Shown here: positions 15,939-21,608 of the stretch, piece by piece
Numbering within the stretch: the stretch's first letter is position 1
Layout: the number at the start of each line of letters is the position of its first letter
From: Planctomycetota bacterium
GTDB taxonomy: Bacteria > Planctomycetota > GCA-002687715 > DRQF01
Direction: 5' to 3'
Length of the DNA stretch: 21,608 nucleotides
Assembly (NCBI GenBank): GCA_015485455.1
Contig: WFTN01000581.1
Coordinates: 1-21,608, forward strand
Position numbers and translations under genes: made by a program
Notes under the pieces: generated by a model
The model's database searches: none
What the model saw: only the letters and a program-made list of their open reading frames with translations
Told to the model about the DNA's origin: nothing

Positions 15939-17305
15939 GCCCAAGACCACTCTTACGACCTGGGAGTTTGGCGTCCAGAATCTGGCTTCGATATTCGGAC
16001 AACTTACCGGCTGTCCTCAGCTTGGTCCTCCTTCTTGGCCTTTTCTTGATTGCAGCATTTGCACCCTTCTTGAGTCAAGACCGTCCCATCTACATGGACG
16101 GTTCTTCCCCGCTTCTGGCCTCTTTTTCAAACCTGGATTGGTTCTGGTTGGGCTTGGCAACAAGCTCCATCGTGGCTGCCATCACTTGGCACCTTCGTGC
16201 AGGAAAGAGCAATTGCGCTGTCCTCGTTGTCGGTTTCGCTACTCTCACCATGGCCCTCTTCTTACTGATCACAGCGAATTCCCACCCAGTCCACGAACGC
16301 CGCCGTTACCGCGTTGAAGAGGAAGAAAGAGCTCAGTTAGCCCAGCTCGATCAGGAGATCAGAAATAGGAATCTGGGACCAAAACGAGCGGTTGAACTGG
16401 AAAGATCATTCGTGGAAGACTCGGGACAAAGCCAGATAGTGGCCTTGGAGGTCTTTGAACGATTGGCATTCATCGAGCAAGGTAAATTTGAAACCGGGGC
16501 TTACGAAGAGCTGGTTAATCACAATGAATCTGAGCTGACAAGCCTCCAAAATGCGATTTATCCCATCAATCGCTTCGATCCGAATCTCCCGGGTTTCTTG
16601 ATTCTGAGAGGTCCCTATCAAGGCCCCCACACCTGGGGCTCAGATGGACAAGGAAGAGATGTTCTGGCGCGGCTCATTCACGGCACCCGAACCGCCCTCA
16701 CGGTGGCTCTCTGTGCTACTCTCTTGATCGCTATTCTTGGCTTAGTCTTTGGTTTGTGCAGCGGTTATTTCGGCGGGATTGTTGATCGATCCTTGACCCG
16801 CTTGACTGAACTTGTGCTTTGCCTACCGGTGTTGGCAATCATGGTCGCGGCCCCAGCTTGGTTCCCCCGAGAATGGCGCCGCAGCCCCTTCTTCTTGGTC
16901 GCGTTTTTGGGGCTCACTCTTTGGCCGCAGGCTGCGCGCTTGGTGCGAGGAGAAGTCAGACGCTGTCGCCAGCTCGACTATGTTCGCAGTGCCATCGCTC
17001 TTGGGCTGAAGAATCATCAAGTGTTGAGAAGACACATTGTGCCTTCTATCATGCCGCCCTTCTTGGTGAGCCTGGGCCTCACCGCTGGCAACATCGTGCT
17101 CCTTGAAGCCTCCTTGTCTTTTTTGGGGATTGGACCAGCGAATCAACCTTCTTGGGGTGGCATGCTCGCTGAGGCTCGGGGAGCGGCCCTCTTGGGGGAG
17201 TCCTGGCACTTGGCGGTCTTTCCTGGCTTGGCCGTCGTGCTTTGCATGTTGGTGTTCAACGTCTTGAGCCAATCCCTCGAAAGAGCCATCAACCCAAGAC
17301 GCTAA
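15935..17305 (+). CDS. ABC transporter permease, DppC/OppC type, with large insertion
   Basis: This 456-residue protein is well above the ~280-300 usual for the family. The start is ATG 15935, overlapping the upstream stop (ATGA); a longer in-frame extension back to 15509 lies wholly inside the previous gene and is rejected. Residues 25-46 are the first membrane helix. The canonical core begins at about 231 with HTWGSDGQGRDVL and includes the EAA loop (EVRRCRQLDYVRSAIALG... HIVP) and the SFLGIG...SWGGML end. In between, about 130 extra residues hold two further hydrophobic segments (about 68-86 and 93-114) and a charged, probably coiled extracytoplasmic stretch (119-210). The insert might bind the substrate-binding protein or an envelope partner; that is inference. 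Its own ATPase must be encoded elsewhere. Confidence 0.9.
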   Translation: MSPRPLLRPGSLASRIWLRYSDNLPAVLSLVLLLGLFLIAAFAPFLSQDRPIYMDGSSPLLASFSNLDWFWLGLATSSIVAAITWHLRAGKSNCAVLVVGFATLTMALFLLITANSHPVHERRRYRVEEEERAQLAQLDQEIRNRNLGPKRAVELERSFVEDSGQSQIVALEVFERLAFIEQGKFETGAYEELVNHNESELTSLQNAIYPINRFDPNLPGFLILRGPYQGPHTWGSDGQGRDVLARLIHGTRTALTVALCATLLIAILGLVFGLCSGYFGGIVDRSLTRLTELVLCLPVLAIMVAAPAWFPREWRRSPFFLVAFLGLTLWPQAARLVRGEVRRCRQLDYVRSAIALGLKNHQVLRRHIVPSIMPPFLVSLGLTAGNIVLLEASLSFLGIGPANQPSWGGMLAEARGAALLGESWHLAVFPGLAVVLCMLVFNVLSQSLERAINPRR

Positions 17306-17326
17306 ATCCTTCCAACGCTGCAGAAG

Positions 17327-18511
17327 TTAGTCACCGGCAATGGTGCGCTTAGCAGATTCAGTAAACCGAATGCCTCGCTTCTTGAATTCTTCGACGAACT
17401 TCGCCCCATTCACAGCAATTTCCAAGGACGTGGCACCGGGCTCGATTTCTCCCCGGGCTTGCATGATCGAAACGATTGCCGCTGACCAGCCTGTGGTTCT
17501 TTGCATAGCAGAAAAACCGGTCACTTCGTCTTCGAAGTCCATCACCTCAAGGGTTGTTGAAAAATCGTGTCCATCTTTCCGTCCTGAGACAGACACTCTG
17601 AGGACGACTAAGTCTTTGTCTCCGGGAAAGCTGAGCTTTGGACTCACGACTGTGTGGAAGACATCCCGGGGCACAACCTTTTGGCCACCGCGCATCTCGA
17701 CAGGCTTGAGATCAAGAAGTCCCAATTCATGCATCACTTTGAAGCGCTCATAGTGCCCAGGATAACGAACGGTCTTGTAGTCGTAGTTTCTAACCCTTCC
17801 CTCGAACGTCCAAGGGCATGTGGATGTACCGCCGGAAGTGACGAAGGCTTCGCAGCGTCCTACAGGGGCGTCGAAGTGAATCTCTTCTAACTCACTGAAA
17901 GTCTTCACTGGGGTAATGGCACCATTGCGCAAGAATACGGCTTCACCAAAGTACTCATTGGTAAGTCCACCAATGTTAAAGACAACTTTATAATTCAAAG
18001 GTGGCTTTGGATCTTGAGGGAGCCCGCCACAACGAATGTGGACAGAGTCGACTTCATCCATACGGTCCATACCATAGGCTGCCAATGTATTGCCCAGACC
18101 CGGGGCCAAGCCGCAGTCTGGTACAATGCTCACATTCGCCGCCTTAGCCTCATCATTCATGCCAACCACGCGCCGTGAAACATCAGTGTTACCACCCAAA
18201 TCGCACATATGGGAGCCAGCATGAATGCAAGCCAGAGCGATGGCCGGATTGAAGAAGTAAGGCACGGCACTCAAGGTGGCATCAATGCCCTGAAGTTTGT
18301 GCTCCACATCGCCGCCATCGCGGACGTCGATCATCTCACCCCGAGCGATTTCGCGCCCTAGTAGGCGGTTGATGCGGTCTGCTTGAGCCCGAGCTTGCCG
18401 TTCTTGACGATCCAAAAGCAAAATTGAATCGGCGTCTCCAAAACGTCCCATATCATAAGCAGCGGCCGTTCCTTGCAGTCCAGCCCCCAAAATAGCGTAC
18501 TGATATCCCAT
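17327..18511 (-). CDS. Saccharopine dehydrogenase (Lys9-like, L-glutamate-forming type)
   Basis: This 394-residue enzyme starts at ATG 18511, six bases after a GGGGG tract; another ATG lies at 18514 and a longer in-frame start at 18559 would add 16 residues ahead of the nucleotide fold. The Rossmann motif GAGLQG is at residues 9-14. The central block, EAFVTSGGTSTCPWTFEG followed by YDYKTVRYPGH, is highly characteristic of Lys9-type dehydrogenases. Family members convert saccharopine to or from alpha-aminoadipate semialdehyde and glutamate with NAD(P), in lysine synthesis or breakdown. The direction cannot be told, and no other lysine gene is nearby. Some family proteins have unknown substrates. 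The gene stands alone, converging on the permease operon with a 21-base gap and no obvious terminator. Confidence 0.88.
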   Translation of the reverse strand: MGYQYAILGAGLQGTAAAYDMGRFGDADSILLLDRQERQARAQADRINRLLGREIARGEMIDVRDGGDVEHKLQGIDATLSAVPYFFNPAIALACIHAGSHMCDLGGNTDVSRRVVGMNDEAKAANVSIVPDCGLAPGLGNTLAAYGMDRMDEVDSVHIRCGGLPQDPKPPLNYKVVFNIGGLTNEYFGEAVFLRNGAITPVKTFSELEEIHFDAPVGRCEAFVTSGGTSTCPWTFEGRVRNYDYKTVRYPGHYERFKVMHELGLLDLKPVEMRGGQKVVPRDVFHTVVSPKLSFPGDKDLVVLRVSVSGRKDGHDFSTTLEVMDFEDEVTGFSAMQRTTGWSAAIVSIMQARGEIEPGATSLEIAVNGAKFVEEFKKRGIRFTESAKRTIAGD

Positions 18512-18795
18512 CATTTGCCCCCGTGGCAGTAAAAGATCCCAAAAAAGTGAATTCGGCACATGGGTTGCGCTGCCGCCTCGTAGATCAGAACAAAGTCATT
18601 TTATCTGAAAGACTTGCAGACCATCGCACGTCTGGACCATACGATATGAAATGGATGGCGGACAGATTCCTTGTGAAAATCCATCAAGGGAAGACAGATT
18701 TCGTATCTAGTGGGAGCGGACCCAAGAACTTGGTCGATAATTCTGAGAGATTGGCAACAGTCGACCCTGGCGGTTCACGAAAAAAGGAGGCCATT
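18512..18795. other. Divergent intergenic region between the dehydrogenase and the secreted repeat protein
   Basis: 284 bases without a supported gene. One plus-strand frame is open from 18523 into the next gene, but it has no ribosome site at its start, its sequence is not protein-like, and the true start (18796) has a perfect site. Promoters for both flanking genes are expected here. A TTGCAG near 18617 and TACGAT near 18643 are about 20 bases apart and too poor to call. Confidence 0.5.
18784..18790 (+). promoter_or_regulatory. Perfect ribosome binding site fixing the start at 18796
   Basis: AAGGAGG stands five bases before ATG 18796, showing that translation begins here and not at the upstream in-frame start. 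Confidence 0.85.
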
Positions 18796-19854
18796 ATGGC
18801 CCAGAATCTAAAGCTTCATCTCGTTCTGCTTGGGATATTGTTGGCCTTTACTGCAAACACTGGCAATTCCCAGATCCGTCTCGAAAGAGTCCAGTACAAG
18901 TCCGGACGCGTTGTGTCTGGCGAAATCCTTGAAGTCAAGAAAAAGCACATCGTCTTGGCCCGGAAGATCGGCATGGGCTCAATTCGCGAAAAGATCCCCT
19001 TCGATCGTATCGAGCCTGTCAGCCTCTATACTTGCTTAGTCTCGGCCCTCAGTCCCTTAGACAAACAAGCCCACATGCGCATCGGCGAAGCTGCTTTTGC
19101 AGCAGAGCTCTACCCGACGGCCAAGAGACATTTCCTGAAGTCAGCGACCAATCCCAAGAAACTAACGGCACCCCTGCGCAAACGAATCGAAGAATGTGAG
19201 TCTCGTGACATCGCCAAACTCCTCAAGAGAAGCATGGCGGAACTCAGCAAAGAACACTTCAAGATGGCCAGACGCATCGCTTTGATGGCCATGAAACGAT
19301 ACCCAGACCACGTCGAAGCCCGAGTCATCCCGACCCAACTCAATCGCATCAAGCGACGCTTCCAAAGCGCCCGCAAGCGAGATGCCGCTCTCGCCACCAC
19401 GAAAAGGCAAAAGGCCATGTGGGATGCTGCGGAGAAGAGCTTGCTTGGCTTGGATGCCTACTTGGTGAAAGCCGAAAAATACGAAATCAAATCGCTACGG
19501 TCGTCCAAGAAGTTGAGACGATCCAAAGGATACATTGATCTTGGGCTCAGAGAATTAGTACGGGCCGACAAGAACCTTTGGCGGTTGAAGCAATCTGGCT
19601 CAATCCCCGCCGGACTCAAAGATCGCTTGATCGCCGCAGACGACACCATCATCACCATGCAGATTCGTTTGCGCCTCCACTTGGCGAGTCTTTATTCAGT
19701 ACGTGGCTCCTATGGCACTGCTCTTTCTTGGGCCAACGACGCTCTGTCATTTGACCCAACGGACAAGAGCGCTTTAGATGCCCGAGCAAGAATTGAGACG
19801 TCGGCCGCTGCCGCCAGTGCCCGAGGAGGATTTGGTGGTCGACTGAGGCGCTAA
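18796..19854 (+). CDS. Secreted helical-repeat (TPR-like) protein with N-terminal beta domain
   Basis: This 352-residue product has a signal peptide (about 1-25, ending N-S before Gln26). Residues 26-75 look like a small beta barrel (RLERVQYKSGRVVSGEILEV, then HIVLARKIGMGSIREKI), a planctomycete-type N-terminal module that is often joined to repeats. The rest is helical with TPR-like segments, clearest at 80-110 (MRIGEAAFAAELYPTAKRHF) and the last pair (YGTALSWANDALSFDPTDKSALDAR, ~310-335), and very basic overall. No enzyme motif is seen. It probably mediates protein or polymer interactions in the periplasm, inferred from architecture. The C-terminus is Gly/Arg-rich. It stands alone on this strand. 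Confidence 0.75.
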   Translation: MAQNLKLHLVLLGILLAFTANTGNSQIRLERVQYKSGRVVSGEILEVKKKHIVLARKIGMGSIREKIPFDRIEPVSLYTCLVSALSPLDKQAHMRIGEAAFAAELYPTAKRHFLKSATNPKKLTAPLRKRIEECESRDIAKLLKRSMAELSKEHFKMARRIALMAMKRYPDHVEARVIPTQLNRIKRRFQSARKRDAALATTKRQKAMWDAAEKSLLGLDAYLVKAEKYEIKSLRSSKKLRRSKGYIDLGLRELVRADKNLWRLKQSGSIPAGLKDRLIAADDTIITMQIRLRLHLASLYSVRGSYGTALSWANDALSFDPTDKSALDARARIETSAAAASARGGFGGRLRR

Positions 19855-19899
19855 CATGTTGGGACAAGGGAGCAGAAAGCCTCAGCCCTCTTCCTTCCT

Positions 19900-20736
19900 T
19901 CATTCATTCACATGATAATTCTGATTGCCCTGGGCAATCTTACGTTTCACGTGGGCCCGGATACTTCTCGCTTTCGAATCGATCTCCGCTACTAAGTCTC
20001 TGGCACCAGAAAGATTCACCCCTAAGTATCGCCTGAGGAATCGTAAGCGAGCAAATACGGAGAACCACTTGAGAGGGGTCGAGAAATGCAGAGCAGCCAA
20101 GTCCTTGATGCGCCAGCGTGTCCCCACATGGTCTCGGCAATCGGCCCGGTCTAAATCCATCACATAAACCGTCTTCAGATCATTTCCCAGAAATAGATGC
20201 CCCAAATAGAAATCTCGGTGATTCACCCCACCTTGGTGCATTGTCTTCAGGATATCAGCAACTTGGACAGCCAAACATTGAAGATCGACCTCGGTCTCCC
20301 CCACCCGGCCGTGGTTTCGCAGCAGCTCTTCTAAGGACAAACAAACGGGCAATCCTTGGGTGAGAAGATAAGCCTGTCGCACCACGCCTCCCAAGTAGTG
20401 TTCTGCACAAATGACCCCTGTCGCCGCTGGAACATCAAGAGCTTTCAAACGCTCTAAGGCCAGCCATTCCCGTCCAGGCCGGGAATGAAAGGCTCCAAAT
20501 CCAAAGCGCGTTTTCCATGCCTCAAGAAGAGGCGTCGCAAATACCCGCTTCAAGAAGTAGGTATTTCCATCTTCCAAGACCAAGCGATGCACTTGCCGAT
20601 CAGCGAGTTTGTCTTTAACTACTTGGCCATCTCGACGATCCATGGTGACGGCAAAATCATCCAATCGTTCAGCCCCAAGACCTACCAAGAGAGCATCACA
20701 CCGCCGTAACCGAATTTTCCCTGGGAAATCAACCAT
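19900..20736 (-). CDS. Kdo/WaaP-family lipopolysaccharide (sugar) kinase
   Basis: The 278-residue protein has the protein-kinase-like fold of the Kdo/WaaP family: a Lys in FLKR (residue 63) as the likely ATP-binding lysine, Glu90 in REWLALERL, the catalytic loop with HRDFYLGHLFL (His173-Arg174-Asp175), and a metal-binding DLD (194-196) in VYVMDLDRAD. All key residues are present. Members phosphorylate sugars of the lipopolysaccharide inner core, such as Kdo or heptose, in the cytoplasm. The exact sugar is unclear from sequence, and other family members phosphorylate different small molecules. No other lipopolysaccharide gene is nearby. The C-terminal end is basic and may contact membrane. It converges with the gene ending at 19854, with a 45-base gap. 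Confidence 0.85.
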   Translation of the reverse strand: MVDFPGKIRLRRCDALLVGLGAERLDDFAVTMDRRDGQVVKDKLADRQVHRLVLEDGNTYFLKRVFATPLLEAWKTRFGFGAFHSRPGREWLALERLKALDVPAATGVICAEHYLGGVVRQAYLLTQGLPVCLSLEELLRNHGRVGETEVDLQCLAVQVADILKTMHQGGVNHRDFYLGHLFLGNDLKTVYVMDLDRADCRDHVGTRWRIKDLAALHFSTPLKWFSVFARLRFLRRYLGVNLSGARDLVAEIDSKARSIRAHVKRKIAQGNQNYHVNE

Positions 20737-21002
20737 GGGACGACCTTAGCCCACCTAACTCTCAAACTCAATTTCCTGGATTCTTCGCCCCCGCCCCAAC
20801 TCCCTTCACGAATGATTTCACCCAGCAACCACATCTAAACTCATTGCCGAAGAATGTTTATGGCTATTGCTCATACCCCATACGCTGAAAACAACCACTC
20901 TCCAAGACAGCGATTCTTGCAAAACCAAATGTTGCCTTTCGATTTTCCAAGACATGCATTTAGAAATACAAGGAGTTACGCTGTCTCTCCATCCACCACC
21001 GA
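20737..21002. other. Sparse intergenic stretch
   Basis: About 270 bases upstream of the kinase gene and before the DUF4143 remnant. Open frames in it are short and low in confidence, and a stop lies at 20961-20963 in the remnant's frame. It should hold the kinase promoter, but none is convincing. Confidence 0.45.
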
Positions 21003-21260
21003 CTCACTCAAGACATCCTGTTCGCACTCAACAACAAAGAAGAAATCGACTTTGTCTTGGAACGACCGGATGGCAGTCTTTTCGGCATTGAAGTCAAGTC
21101 ATCGGCAACCATCAGATCTGAGGAATTCAAAGGGCTAAAAGTGCTTCAAGAAGCGAGTGGGTATCAATTCATTGGTGGAATCCTTCTCTATACCGACACA
21201 GAGGTCTTTCCATTTGGCCCCCAACTCTTAGCTGCTCCGATGGGCTCTCTCTGGCAATAA
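21003..21260 (+). pseudogene. Remnant of AAA-family ATPase C-terminal domain (DUF4143)
   Basis: The frame from 21003 to the stop at 21258-21260 reads EEIDFVLERPDGSLFGIEV, then KSSATI, then VLQEASGYQFIGGILLYTD and a Phe-Gly-Pro-Leu-Leu-Ala-Ala-Pro stretch ending in LW. This is the highly characteristic tail of DUF4143 proteins, where an N-terminal AAA_14 ATPase is joined to a PD-(D/E)xK-like domain; Glu, Asp and Glu-x-Lys at the fold's active positions are present. The remaining 300 or so residues of a full protein are missing: a stop stands at 20961 and the upstream bases match nothing in frame. A short product from TTG 21057 is possible but has no ribosome site. I read it as a degraded copy. 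Confidence 0.75.
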
Positions 21261-21436
21261 CACGGCTTTTCCGAAAATCGGAATTCAGAATCAGGAACGA
21301 TTCTCTATGGCTAAGGGCGTCTTCTACACGGAGTTAGCACTCATCTGAAAGTTGCCCGGTTGGGTCAGGAAGGAAGATCCCTGCGCCGACGGTGAAAATT
21401 TTTGAACTCTTGGCCAGATCAGGCGACCAAGAGCCC
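21261..21436. other. Short gene-poor gap
   Basis: A 6-bp hairpin (TTCCGA at 21269-21274, TCGGAA at 21278-21283) sits just after the remnant's stop but has no T tract. Nothing else is supported here. Confidence 0.4.
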
Positions 21437-21608
21437 ATGAATACACAACACATGACAATCATCAGCATCTTGCTAGGTATCATTACTTTGGCAGCAGTCT
21501 TGGCCTTTGTCGGTTTTGAAAGCGATTCGGAAATCGAAATCAACTCCGGGAGGATATCGAATGTCGAAGAGGCGGAGTCAACACCTCAAATACCGCGAAG
21601 AGAAACAC
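21437..21608 (+). CDS. Small membrane protein, start only (partial at window end)
   Basis: The frame is open from ATG 21437 to the window edge, 57 codons. A strong hydrophobic stretch at residues 6-26 (MTIISILLGIITLAAVLAFV) is followed by an acidic region, a typical one-helix membrane protein. The ribosome site is weak; an ATG at 21452 or an in-frame GTG at 21392 are other possible starts. No family is recognised, and the missing C-terminus limits the call. Confidence 0.5.
   Translation, partial: MNTQHMTIISILLGIITLAAVLAFVGFESDSEIEINSGRISNVEEAESTPQIPRRET

Noticed and set aside
18523..18795. Long in-frame extension of the secreted repeat protein
   Set aside because: The real start has AAGGAGG and a signal peptide; the extension is rich in random-looking residues with no homology signs.
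19855..19899. Possible terminator between the repeat protein and the kinase
   Set aside because: Only partial pairing between AGGGAGCAG and CTCAGCCCT.
21269..21283. Small hairpin after the DUF4143 remnant as a terminator
   Set aside because: Stem of six, loop of three, no T tract on either strand.
1..21608. CRISPR arrays, tRNA, rRNA, insertion sequences, phage genes
   Set aside because: No direct repeats with regular spacers, no cloverleaf or ribosomal RNA signatures and no transposase or integrase were found by reading; a dedicated scan could still find weak ones.

Overview
The window looks like chromosome of a Gram-negative, probably planctomycete-like (PVC-group) bacterium. This is inference from gene content: two secreted FG-GAP repeat proteins with signal peptides, a secreted protein with prenyltransferase-type helical repeats, a secreted repeat protein with an N-terminal beta domain, a Kdo/WaaP-type kinase, an Mla-like lipid transporter and a Lys9-type saccharopine dehydrogenase. 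No rRNA, tRNA, CRISPR array, insertion sequence or phage gene was seen. Coding density is high and almost every gene concerns the envelope or the extracytoplasmic space.

Layout. (1) 1-3807: two divergent secreted FG-GAP proteins. The left one runs off the window edge and shows 12 DxDxDG-type motifs; the right one is complete, with seven. A strong hairpin terminator at 3846-3891 closes this block and also serves the convergent pair beyond it. (2) 3916-6149, minus strand: a two-gene operon of an SPFH/GYF_2 protein followed by a membrane-anchored protein with two zinc ribbons, resembling the ydjI/ydjG part of the Bacillus ydjFGHI envelope-stress operon but with no PspA here. (3) 6316-9128, plus strand, divergent from block 2: a membrane-anchored protein starting at TTG and an overlapping ABC protein that fuses an MlaF-like ATPase to an MlaE-like permease. 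The first protein may carry a hidden MCE-like domain and so take the MlaD role. (4) 9138-10985, minus strand: a large secreted protein with helical toroid repeats. (5) 11134-17305, plus strand: a secreted SurA-like protein, then a peptide/nickel-type importer made of a lipoprotein binding protein and two overlapping permeases. The second permease carries an unusually long insertion, and no ATPase gene is present. (6) 17327-18511, minus strand: a Lys9-type saccharopine dehydrogenase. (7) 18796-19854, plus strand: a secreted helical-repeat protein. (8) 19900-20736, minus strand: a Kdo/WaaP-type sugar kinase. (9) 20737-21608: a sparse stretch with a broken C-terminal DUF4143 (AAA-family ATPase) remnant and the start of a small membrane protein cut by the window end.

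The strongest candidate for something little described is 3916-9128: two divergent operons, one SPFH/zinc-ribbon and one fused Mla-like transporter with a divergent partner, which start about 170 bases apart with near-perfect Shine-Dalgarno sites on both sides. Together they would suit a membrane-surveillance and lipid-trafficking locus, but that link is inferred from adjacency only.
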